The notes below the pieces were generated by a model, which was not told the DNA's origin, did no database searches, and saw only the letters and a list, made by a program, of their open reading frames with translations. A stretch of DNA of 12,553 nucleotides from JBGOUJ01 sp041477005 (GTDB lineage: Bacteria; Acidobacteriota; Terriglobia; Bryobacterales; JACQDG01): the NCBI GenBank assembly GCA_041477005.1, contig JBGOUJ010000170.1, positions 1 to 12,553 of the forward strand, read 5' to 3'. Numbering within the stretch: the stretch's first letter is position 1; every line of letters starts with the position of its first letter. The translations under genes were made by a program, and so were the position numbers. This document shows, one piece after another, positions 1 to 7,861 of this stretch.

Positions 1-144
1 CTGGAGCAGCGGAGCACGAGTGAAACGGCGCAGATCCTGGGCATCAGCGAGCCCGCGGTCAAGACGCGTCTGGTGCGAGCGCGGATGAAGATGAAGGACA
101 GCCTGGCCGCCTGGTGGACGCCCCGCGCCGCCGCCCTTCCGTAA
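1..144 (+). CDS. ECF-type RNA polymerase sigma factor, C-terminal fragment (region 4)
   Basis: This is the 3' end of a gene that begins outside the window; 47 codons and a TAA stop are visible. The peptide has a sigma-70 region 4 helix-turn-helix: SETAQILGISEPAVKTRLVR is the pattern with which ECF sigma factors contact the -35 element (known of the family). The following basic helix (ARMKMKDSL) is also typical, and the protein ends in a short tail, AAWWTPRAAALP. It faces a second, complete ECF sigma cassette on the opposite strand, so two sigma genes converge here. The region 2 part is missing, so the sigma subgroup cannot be named. A LuxR-type regulator with a similar helix-turn-helix is a less likely alternative. 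Confidence 0.75.
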   Translation: MEQRSTSETAQILGISEPAVKTRLVRARMKMKDSLAAWWTPRAAALP

Positions 145-173
145 AACAGGTCGGCGTGGGGAAAAGGCGATCT

Positions 174-232
174 CACGCAAAGCGCCAAGCACGCCAAGAA
201 AACTTCCTTGTTTTTCCTTTGCGTCTTTGCGC
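174..232. repeat. Imperfect inverted repeat of the ACGCAAAG/CTTTGCGT kind
   Basis: The left arm begins CACGCAAAGCGCCAAG and the right arm reads CTTTGCGTCTTTGCGC (217-232). They are imperfectly complementary around an A/T-rich centre (AAAACTTCCTTGTTTTTCC). Similar CGCAAAG-rich dyads recur between genes in several soil and sediment phyla (from memory, not checked). It may be a dispersed repeat or act as a bidirectional terminator, because the strand-wise centre contains A and T runs. Neither role is shown by this single copy. Confidence 0.5.
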
Positions 233-268
233 GAAATCTGCCGGCCGGCCTTCCTAGCTCAGCGAGCG

Positions 269-296
269 GCGCGGGCGCATCAAAACCCGCCCGCGC
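269..296. terminator. GC hairpin downstream of the winged-helix gene (possible terminator)
   Basis: GCGCGGGCG (269-277) pairs perfectly with CGCCCGCGC (288-296) over a 10-nt loop, CATCAAAACC. It lies 18 nt beyond the stop codon of the minus-strand winged-helix gene, where a transcript end is expected. No T-run follows on either strand, so it is not a canonical intrinsic terminator. Confidence 0.35.
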
Positions 297-314
297 GGGG
301 AAGCGGCCCGCCGG

Positions 315-614
315 TTACGTGTCCGGATACCAGCAATAGCCATCGCGAAAGAACGTCTTGATCCGCTTCCGGCCCAGAGGCCCGAGCTTGAAGCGGAGCC
401 GCCGGATGTGCACGTCCAGCGTGCGGGACTTCACGCCTTCCCGATAGCCCCAGACATTCTGGAGCAGAGACTCGCGGGAAAGACACTTGCCCGGGTATTG
501 CTGGAGCCAGGCGAGCAAAGCCGACTCCAGGCGAGTGAGACGAGGGCCGTCCTCCACGGGGATTTCCGGGGACAGCGGCTGCTTCTCATCTGTATAAGTA
601 ATCTCTGATGGCAT
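315..614 (-). CDS. Stand-alone OmpR/PhoB-type winged-helix DNA-binding protein
   Basis: A 99-residue protein that is almost entirely a trans_reg_C winged helix (residues about 27-97). The visible family pattern is RLESALLAWLQQYPGKCLSR, then the ESLLQNVWGY helix, the recognition-helix motif RTLDVHIRRLRFKL, and a C-terminal hairpin ending FFRDGYCWYPDT. It has no receiver domain, so it cannot be a classical phosphorylated response regulator. It probably binds DNA as a stand-alone domain or is controlled by a partner. I chose the ATG at 614 because GAGG lies 8 nt upstream. The ATG at 635 would overlap the TGA of the anti-sigma gene as ATGA and add seven residues (MNREANL), but it has no clear ribosome site. 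Its position behind the sigma/anti-sigma pair suggests co-transcription and a shared regulatory role (inference). Confidence 0.8.
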   Translation of the reverse strand: MPSEITYTDEKQPLSPEIPVEDGPRLTRLESALLAWLQQYPGKCLSRESLLQNVWGYREGVKSRTLDVHIRRLRFKLGPLGRKRIKTFFRDGYCWYPDT

Positions 615-631
615 AAGGTTTGCCTCGCGAT

Positions 632-1426
632 TCATCCGGACCGGTGGCCGGAAAGTTTTCCTACCAGGAATCCCGCCAGGGTGCAGGAAATCGGCACGGT
701 AGCGTGCCAGGTGATCAGGTGGGGCGCCGTGATGGTGGGGCAGCCCAGGTTGATGACGGTGGCGCCGACCAATCCGGCCAGCAGGCCGGTCGCCGCGCCG
801 GTGAGCGCCGGCCACAACACCGCGCCGCGCCGCACCAGAAGCCACAAGGGAAAGGTGGCCAGAAGCGCCAGCAGCGAGCCGACGGAGAAACAGCTCAGGT
901 TCCAATACCAGGCCCTCGCTTCGAGCTTCCAAGGGAACAGCAGCGCCAAAGCGCAGAGAAACGCCGCTGCGACCGAGACCACCAGGACCTTGGGCTGGAT
1001 GCGGTGGCGGGAGCCGGGCACTACCAGCCGGCTCAGAGAGACGGCCAGCAGAACGCCGCCTGCCACCAGCACCGAACCTACAACCAGGACCTGCACCAGG
1101 TTCATCCTGTGAAGCCCGCGGAGCCCGGTGATCGAGACGCTGACCAGCAGTCCCAGGGCGAACACCGCCAAGAAAGCCAAGACGAACCCGGTGGTCGACG
1201 GCACGAGCGTTACCGGCTCCAGCGAGCCCAGCACGGTGCTCTCGATTTGCGATTGGACCCCCGCCGAAACCGGCCGCTCGGGCCCCTGGCGCCGGAGCAG
1301 CTCGAGCAGGTTCCGGCAGGCCGCGCACTGTTCCAGGTGATCGGCCACATTCCGAGGAACCGGAGCGTCCCGGCCGCCCCACTGCTGATCGAAAAATGCG
1401 TCGACTTGTTGACAGGTCAAGGTCAT
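632..1426 (-). CDS. Zinc-finger membrane anti-sigma factor with NrsF-like (DUF1109) six-helix domain
   Basis: 264 residues. The cytoplasmic N-terminus carries the zinc anti-sigma pattern: Cys5, then His30-x3-Cys34-x2-Cys37 (HLEQCAAC). Family members use this region to bind and block their cognate ECF sigma factor. Six hydrophobic segments follow, at about 79-100, 109-132, 145-165, 177-198, 203-226 and 238-256. Near the end, a CP...H...WH arrangement (C229, P230, H236, W240, H241) resembles the end of NrsF/DUF1109 proteins such as the Caulobacter SigF inhibitor, which senses metal or redox stress through cysteines (known of that family). The start ATG overlaps the stop of the upstream sigma gene (ATGA), so the two are translationally coupled. 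I infer that it holds the sigma factor at the membrane until an envelope or redox signal arrives. The DUF1109 assignment is by pattern memory and less sure than the zinc-finger call. Confidence 0.8.
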   Translation of the reverse strand: MTLTCQQVDAFFDQQWGGRDAPVPRNVADHLEQCAACRNLLELLRRQGPERPVSAGVQSQIESTVLGSLEPVTLVPSTTGFVLAFLAVFALGLLVSVSITGLRGLHRMNLVQVLVVGSVLVAGGVLLAVSLSRLVVPGSRHRIQPKVLVVSVAAAFLCALALLFPWKLEARAWYWNLSCFSVGSLLALLATFPLWLLVRRGAVLWPALTGAATGLLAGLVGATVINLGCPTITAPHLITWHATVPISCTLAGFLVGKLSGHRSG

Positions 1427-2001
1427 CGCAAACCCCCAGCGGGGGGAGAGTCACACAGCAACTGATGCAGCTTCTTGTAGGCGCGGTGCGCCTTCTGCTT
1501 CACGGCGCCGACCGTTGTGGCGGTGGCGCGGGCCACCTCCTCCAAGGTCATGCCGGACACCTTGAGCATCAGGATCACCTCGCGCTGGCTGTGGGGCAAC
1601 TCCTCGAGCAGCCGCGAAACATCCGGCCCGGGCGGCGCACCCCCCGCCGCCCCGGCCAGTTGCTCGCACTCTTCGACCGCCAGCTCGTGAGACTCGATTC
1701 GCCGGCGCTTCTGGCAGCCGTCCAGCCGGGTGTGCCGGGCGATGGCGAACACCCACGGCAGCACCGGCTCGCCCGGCCGGTAGGTGTGGCGCGACTTGTG
1801 GATGCGGAGCCAGCATTCCTGCAGCAAGTCTTCGGCGTAGTCGCGCGTCTCACTATGGCTCGCAAAAAGGCGCAACAAGGGCGGCGAGACCTGGCCGATC
1901 AGTTCGGCGGCAGCGGCAGGGTCGGCCTGCTGGTACCGCTTCATCAGATCTTCCAAGGTGCGCTGTTCGTGCCTGAGGCCGGGTGTGGCTTCCAGCAGCA
2001 T
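1423..2001 (-). CDS. ECF-type RNA polymerase sigma factor
   Basis: 192 residues. Region 2 spans about 18-95, with the core-binding segment YAEDLLQECWLRIHKSRHTY and the -10-contact segment WVFAIARHTRLDGCQKRRR. Region 4 spans about 128-181: LLEELPHSQREVILMLKVSG, then the helix-turn-helix MTLEEVARATATTVGAVKQK. There is no region 3, as expected for ECF factors. The linker is rich in Gly, Ala and Pro. Its TGA overlaps the ATG of the anti-sigma gene. The start is uncertain: ATG 2001 gives the length shown, but a GAGGG directly abuts it. An internal ATG at 1944 (MKRYQQAD) has a well-spaced GGAAG, and a TTG at 1956 would also keep region 2 intact. The candidate promoter just upstream of 2001 slightly favours an internal start. 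Confidence 0.88.
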   Translation of the reverse strand: MLLEATPGLRHEQRTLEDLMKRYQQADPAAAAELIGQVSPPLLRLFASHSETRDYAEDLLQECWLRIHKSRHTYRPGEPVLPWVFAIARHTRLDGCQKRRRIESHELAVEECEQLAGAAGGAPPGPDVSRLLEELPHSQREVILMLKVSGMTLEEVARATATTVGAVKQKAHRAYKKLHQLLCDSPPAGGLR

Positions 2002-2006
2002 CCCTC

Positions 2007-2040
2007 AACTAGTATGCCGGGGAGGGAGGCGAAAAGTTAC
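2007..2040 (-). promoter_or_regulatory. Candidate ECF-type promoter for the sigma/anti-sigma cassette
   Basis: Read on the minus strand, GTAACTTTT (2040-2032) is followed after 15 nt by CATACTA (2016-2010). An AAC-containing -35 element with about 15-17 nt to the -10 fits ECF promoters in general, and ECF operons are often autoregulated (known of the family). Transcription would begin near 2004, only a few nt before ATG 2001 and about 60 nt before the internal ATG 1944. The call rests on a single site without a motif model. Confidence 0.4.
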
Positions 2041-2092
2041 GCGGGGGGTGGGAAAGAATTTATGCCGCTGCGGGCAGGCGTCCGGTCACCAC

Positions 2093-2325
2093 TCACGGCG
2101 TGTACTGGCTGATCCAGGCCAGGATGTGCTCCATCTTGTACATGGCGTCGGTCAGGCGGTCGTTCCAGCCCAGCGTGTAGACAACGACTTGGCCGTCCTG
2201 GCTGTCTGCGGGTCGCCGACCGTGCGCCAATCCCACAGTGTGTCGGTGGTGAGGACTTTCGGCGCCGCCGCCACGGCAGCAGCGGCGACCAGCAGCAGTG
2301 CAACAACGCTCAGAGGTTTTCTCAT
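2093..2325 (-). pseudogene. Remnant of an S9-family (prolyl-oligopeptidase-like) secreted peptidase, frameshifted and internally deleted
   Basis: The ATG at 2325 has a strong GAGGGGG ribosome site. It opens with a Sec signal peptide (MRKPLSVVALLLVAAAAVAA, cleavage near AAA-PK) and then LTTDTLWDWRTVGDPQ, the start of the N-terminal propeller in S9 peptidases (DLW..RVGDPQ.SPDG in the family). In that frame the reading ends at 2152 after 57 residues. Near 2204-2206 one base appears to be lost (AC where ATC is expected). Shifting frame there restores SQDGQVVVYTLGWNDRLTDA, which continues the family pattern exactly. The repaired reading then runs straight into MYKMEHILAWISQYTP and a TGA at 2093. 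That tail resembles the end of an S9 catalytic domain more than propeller sequence, so I infer that roughly 600 internal residues, including the catalytic triad, were deleted. The product would have no peptidase activity. Confidence 0.7.
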
Positions 2326-2446
2326 GCCGCCCCCCTCGGATGCGCGAGTACTCTATCATAAGATGCGCGGCAAGGGACAGGAGCGCGGCGGGGCCGCCGG
2401 AGCGGTTTTCCCTGTTGTCGCGCATACCCGGCAAGGGACGGTGAAG

Positions 2447-3172
2447 ATGGCCCAGCTCTGGGGAGGCGTGGACGGCTGTCGCGGCGGCTGGGTACTGGCC
2501 CTGATTGACTCCTCGCGCACGGTGACTGCGATTCACGTGCTCAAGACGTTCGCCGAAGCGGTGATTGCCGCCGGCGAGGCCGGCCTCACCCTGGTGGACA
2601 TTCCCATCGGCTTGCCCTCGCAAGAATCCCCGCGCGACCGCCTTTGCGACACCATGGTCCGCCAGGAGCTGGGGCCGCGCGCGTCGAGCGTGTTCCAGGT
2701 GCCGACGCGCGAAGCCGTCTGGACCGATGACTACACCGAAGCTTCCCGCCGCAACCAGCAAATCCTGGGACGCAAGCTGAGCAAGCAATCGTGGGGCATC
2801 TGCCCGAAGATCCGCGAGGCCGACGCGGTGTTTCGACTCGTGCCACGGCTGCAAGAGCGCGTCCGCGAGACCCATCCCGAGCTGTGCTTCCGCTGGCTCA
2901 ACGGCGGCCGGCCGGTGGAGAACTCCAAGAAATCGAGCGCGGGGCAAAAGATCCGCCGCGAGCTGCTGCGCAGTGGGGCGGCAAACCTCGACGCCGTGCT
3001 GAAGCAGGCCCGCCGCAGTTACCGGTCGCGATCCTTGTCACTCGATGACTTGCTCGACGCCGCGGCCGCCGCCGTGCTGGCGCGGCTGGCCTCGGAGGGT
3101 AAGGTCAACAGCGTACCCCTCGCCCGCGAGTACGACGCGTGCGGGCTGGCGATGGAGATCGTGGGAATGTAG
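2447..3172 (+). CDS. DUF429 family protein (predicted RNase H-like nuclease)
   Basis: 241 residues. Family landmarks are visible in order: GGVDGCRGGW (6-15), LVDIPIGLP (49-57), the RDRLCDTMVRQELGPRASSV stretch (63-82), LSKQSWGICPKIREAD (111-126), ETHPELCFRWLNG (141-153), NSKKSSAGQKIRRELL (159-174) and the C-terminal acidic segment LDDLLDAAAAAV (199-210). Asp9, Asp51, Glu141 and Asp201/204 are plausible metal ligands of an RNase H-like fold; this is inferred from the family, and no enzymatic function is established. The ATG at 2447 has AAGGGA 8 nt upstream. A GTG at 2441 is possible but lies too close to that site. It is a single gene, divergent from the peptidase remnant and convergent with fumC. 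Confidence 0.85.
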   Translation: MAQLWGGVDGCRGGWVLALIDSSRTVTAIHVLKTFAEAVIAAGEAGLTLVDIPIGLPSQESPRDRLCDTMVRQELGPRASSVFQVPTREAVWTDDYTEASRRNQQILGRKLSKQSWGICPKIREADAVFRLVPRLQERVRETHPELCFRWLNGGRPVENSKKSSAGQKIRRELLRSGAANLDAVLKQARRSYRSRSLSLDDLLDAAAAAVLARLASEGKVNSVPLAREYDACGLAMEIVGM

Positions 3173-3176
3173 CGTC

Positions 3177-4568
<1,392 letters not shown>

Positions 4569-4602
4569 TCGGTTCGATCCTTTCCTTCTTGATGATAGCA
4601 AC

Positions 4603-4631
4603 TTGACCCGTACCGCCCGGCGTGTTACAAC
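4603..4631 (+). promoter_or_regulatory. Sigma-70-type promoter of the formate dehydrogenase operon
   Basis: TTGACC (4603-4608) and TACAAC (4626-4631) are separated by exactly 17 nt, and a TG one base before the -10 (4623-4624) gives an extended -10. Transcription should start near 4637-4639, two to four nt before the fdnG ATG at 4641. No ribosome site precedes that ATG, which fits a leaderless or nearly leaderless message. It sits in the 72-nt gap shared with the divergent fumC gene. Confidence 0.55.
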
Positions 4632-4640
4632 GCAATCACC

Positions 4641-7600
4641 ATGGAACTGTCTCGGAGAGGGTTCCTGCGCGCGGCGTCGAGCGGCGCGGCGCTGACCACC
4701 GCCTTCGGCTTTGACGTGCGGCCGGCGCTGGCCCAGGCGCGGGAGCTCAAGATCTCCCGCACCACGCAGACCCACAGCATCTGCCCGTACTGCTCGGTGG
4801 CGTGTAGCGTCATCATCCATACGCTGGGAGACAAGGCCCGCAACGTGACACCCACGGTGGTGCACATCGAGGGCGATCCGGACAGCCCCATCAACCGGGG
4901 CACCCTTTGCTCCAAGGGAATCTCGCTGAAGCAGTTCGTGGTGAACGACCAGCGGCTGACGCGGCCGCTCTACCGGGCGCCGGGGTCTGCCGAGTGGAAA
5001 GCGATTTCCTGGGACGACGCGCTCGACCGCATGGCGCGCCTGATCAAAAAGACGCGAGACGCGGGCTTCGAGGAGAAAGATACGCAGGGGCGCACGGTCA
5101 ACCGGCTGGCCAATCTCGCCATCATCGGCGGTTGCACCGACACCAACGAGATCAACTACCTGCTGGGGAAATTCCGGTTCGCGCTGGGCGTGGTGGCCTA
5201 CGAGAACCAGGCCCGCCTTTGACACGGCCCCACGGTGGCCAGTCTGGCCGCCACCTTCGGACGCGGGGCGATGACCAACGGCTGGACCGACCTGGCCAAC
5301 GCCGACGTCATCCTGGTGATGGGAGGAAATCCAGCCGAGAACCATCCGGTCGGCTTCCGTTTCGTTTTCGAGGCCAAGCGAAACCGCCACGCCAGGCTGG
5401 TCGTCGTCGACCCGCGGTTCACGCGAACCGCGGCCGTGTCCGACCTCTACGTGCCCCTGCGCGCGGGAACCGACATCGCGTTTCTGGGCGGGCTCGTTCA
5501 CTATATCCTCAGTAACAACCTCTGGCAGCGAGAGTACGTCAAAGCCCACACCAACGCGCCGTTTCTGATCCAAGGGGACTTTCACTTCGAGGATGGTCTC
5601 TTTTCGGGCTGGGATGAGCAGAAGAAGGCTTACGATAAGTCGAGCTGGGGCTACGAGCTCGACGCGCAGGGCTACGCCACGGTCGATCCGACGCTCGAAC
5701 ACCCGCGCTCGGTATTTCAGTTGCTGAAGAAGCATTACGCGCGCTACACGCCGGAGGCGGTGGCGGGCATCTGCGGCTGCTCGGCCGAGGAGTTTCGCAA
5801 GGCCGCCGAGATCATCTGCTCGACCGGCCGGCCGGACCGGCACGGGACCATCCTCTATGCGCTCGGCTGGACCCAACACAGCCACTCCGTCCAAATAATA
5901 CGCACGGCGGCCATCCTGCAACTGCTGCTGGGCAATATCGGCCTCCCCGGCGGCGGCCTGAACGCCCAGCGGGGGCACTCCAACATCCAGGGCGCCACGG
6001 ACATGGGCGCCTGGAACTTTCTGCCGGGCTACCTGAAGGCGCCGGTGGCGCGGCAGCAGTCGCTCGCCGAGTATCTCAAGGAAACCACCCCCAGGCCGCT
6101 GCGGCCCAACGCCATGAACTACTGGGGGAACACGCCCAAGTTCATGGTCAGCCTGCTCAAGGCCTACTACGGCGAGCGCGCCGCCAAAGAGAACGATTTC
6201 GGCTACCACTACCTGCCCAAGCTGGGCGAGGGCGAGAACTACAGTTGGGGCTACATTTTCGACCGGATGCTCGCCGGGAAAACCGAGGGGCTGATCTCGT
6301 TCGGCATGAACCCGGTAGCCAACGGACCCAACACGCACAAGATGCTCGCGGCCCTCGCCAAGCTCAAGTGGCTGATCGTGGCGGAGTGCTTCGAGACGGA
6401 GACGGCGGCGTTCTGGAACGCCCGCAAGCTTGCCGAGAAGTATTATTCGGCAGCGGCCGATTCGGCCGGGATCGGCACGGAGGTGTTCCTGCTGCCCGCG
6501 GGTTGCTTCGCCGAAAAAGACGGCTCGTATGTGAACTCCTCGCGGTGGCTGCAGTGGAAGAACGCGGCGCTCGATCCGCCGGGAGAAGCTCGGGTGGACC
6601 AGGAGATCATCGCCCGGCTCTTCTTAAAGGTCCGAGAGTTGTATCAGAAAGAGGGAGGTACGGCGCCGGAGCCGCTGCTGAGCATGGCCTGGAACTGGCA
6701 GAATCCGGTCCGGCCACAGCTCACCGAGGTGGCCCGCGAGATCAACGGCCGCGACTCGAACGGCGCGCAGATTCCCGGCTTCGGCGTCCTGGCCAACGAC
6801 GGCTCGACCGCCTGCGGCAACTGGCTCTATGCCGGCTCCTTCACCGAGGCCGGCAACATGATGGCGCGGCGGGGCCTCGAAGACCCGACCGGGCTGGGCC
6901 TGTACCCCAACTGGGCCTGGAGCTGGCCGGCGAACCGGCGCATTATGTACAACCGCGCCTCAGCCGACGCCGCTGGCAAGCCGTGGGACGCCACGCGGGC
7001 AGCCGTGCGATGGAACGGGAAAAGCTGGACGGGCGACGTGGTGGACTACAAGGCCGACGCGGCGCCGGACACCTATGGCGCCTTCATCATGCTGCCGGAG
7101 GGCGTCGCCAAGCTCTATGCCGCCGATTTTGTCGAGGGGCCCTTTCCGGAGCATTACGAGCCGGTCGAGTCGCCGGTGGAAAACGCGCTTCACCCCAAGG
7201 TCGGCTCGAACCCGGCGCTGCAGCCCTTTCACGGCGAGATGGATCGCATCGGCTCGTCGAAGGATTATCCGTATGTGGCTACGACCTACCGGCTGACCGA
7301 GCATTTCCACTATTGGACCAAGCACATTGCCCCGAATTCGCAGTTGCAGCCGCATTTCTTTATCGAGGTGCCCGAGGGGCTGGCGAAGGAAAAAGGGATT
7401 CGCAACGGCGAGCCGGTGCGGGTATGGTCGGCGCGCGGCAAGGTGGAGGGCCCGGCGATGGTGACGCGGCGAATGCGGGGCCTTCAGGTGGGGGGGAAAA
7501 CCATATACCAGATTGGAATTCCGATCCACTGGGGATTCGTCGGGAGAGTGACAGGGCCCCTTGTGAATAATCTGAGTCCTACTGTGGTGGATCCGAACTC

Positions 7601-7649
7601 GGGGACCCCGGAGTATAAAGGATTCCTGGTGAACATATCGAAGGTTTAG
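4641..7649 (+). CDS. fdnG: Formate dehydrogenase-N major (alpha) subunit, selenoprotein read through UGA 5220-5222
   Basis: Oxidises formate to CO2 at a bis-molybdopterin-guanine-dinucleotide Mo or W centre, on the periplasmic side. 1002 residues, close to E. coli FdnG. The N-terminus is a Tat signal (SRRGFLR at 4-10, then a hydrophobic stretch, cleavage near ALAQA at 30-34), implying folded export with FdnH. The [4Fe-4S] ligands are Cys48, Cys51, Cys55 and Cys90. The in-frame TGA is codon 194 in ENQARL-Sec-HGPTVAS, exactly where the family has selenocysteine followed by the catalytic His. The frame continues without break to 7649, and a SECIS-like hairpin follows the codon. Later landmarks include GAMTNGWTDL, VMGGNPAENHPVGFRF, YALGWTQH, RGHSNIQGATDMG, EGPFPEHYEP and TTYRLTEHFHYWTKH. 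A naive reading splits this into a false 193-residue gene and an 804-residue gene. The start has no Shine-Dalgarno, but the signal peptide fixes it. Confidence 0.97.
5220..5252 (+). promoter_or_regulatory. Selenocysteine UGA and bacterial SECIS hairpin within fdnG
   Basis: The UGA codon (5220-5222) is followed after 11 nt by GGUGGCC (5234-5240), loop AGUCU (5241-5245) and GGCCGCC (5246-5252). This gives a 7-bp stem with one G-U pair. Position, stem length and a GU in the apical loop match the SelB-binding element of E. coli formate dehydrogenase mRNAs (known). It recodes the stop as selenocysteine when SelB and tRNA-Sec are present. Confidence 0.9.
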
Positions 7650-7665
7650 CCGACGGGAATGAGGC

Positions 7666-7852
7666 AACCCAAGACAAAAGGCAAAGTGCAAAAGGCAAAA
7701 GGCAAAAATCAAGGAAGGAAACACTTTTGGAGTGGGCGCTGCGCGCCTCCCAAACGCCCCGCCCATACCGGCCCCGCAGGGGCATTTAAACAATGTCCCC
7801 CTTCCTTGATTTTTGCCTTTTGCCTTTTGCACTTTGCCTTTTGCCTTGGGTT
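7666..7852. repeat. 187-bp inverted-repeat element with 53-nt near-perfect arms
   Basis: The left arm 7666-7718 and right arm 7800-7852 are complementary at 52 of 53 positions; the one mismatch pairs 7674 with 7844. The arms are built from AAAAGGCAAA units (GTGCAAAAGGCAAAAGGC). The 81-nt centre contains smaller palindromes, such as GCCCC-GCA-GGGGC (7771-7783). There is no transposase and no visible target duplication at the edges. It lies between fdnG and fdnH, 16 nt after the fdnG stop and 9 nt before the fdnH ATG. It looks like a non-autonomous dispersed repeat. In RNA it would form a very stable stem that could protect or attenuate the upstream transcript (inference). Confidence 0.85.
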
Positions 7853-7861
7853 TTTCTGATT

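Larger units (their letters stand above)
145..314. other. Intergenic region between convergent genes
   Basis: I see no convincing gene in these 170 nt. They hold an imperfect dyad repeat (about 174-232) and a GC-rich hairpin (269-296), described separately. The sigma-factor fragment on the plus strand and the winged-helix gene on the minus strand both end into this gap, so any transcription termination for both units should lie here. Confidence 0.7.

Noticed and set aside
620..1465. A plus-strand 281-residue Gln/Arg-rich reading opposite the anti-sigma gene
   Set aside because: It is low-complexity antisense sequence; the opposite strand has clear zinc-finger and membrane-helix features with overlapping gene junctions.
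1958..2446. An N-terminal extension of the DUF429 protein by 163 residues
   Set aside because: The extension is antisense to the sigma-gene start and the peptidase remnant and shows no family pattern. The ATG at 2447 has a good ribosome site and starts just before GGVDGCRGGW.
4591..4600. A fumC promoter from TATCAT on the minus strand
   Set aside because: The -10-like hexamer is good, but no -35-like element lies at a suitable distance; not supported enough to annotate.
4641..5222. A separate 193-residue molybdopterin oxidoreductase fragment ending in TGA, with a second gene starting at 5235
   Set aside because: The TGA is in frame with the downstream reading, falls at the known selenocysteine position and is followed by a SECIS hairpin, so the two parts are one gene.
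6245..7570. A 441-residue plus-strand reading overlapping fdnG
   Set aside because: Arg/Gly/Ala-rich shadow frame inside a well-conserved fdnG region, with no recognisable domain.
7668..7718. A possible CRISPR or short tandem-repeat array from repeated AAAAGGC units
   Set aside because: The units are 7-10 nt without spacers of constant length, and the whole segment is mirrored at 7800-7850. It is one arm of an inverted repeat.
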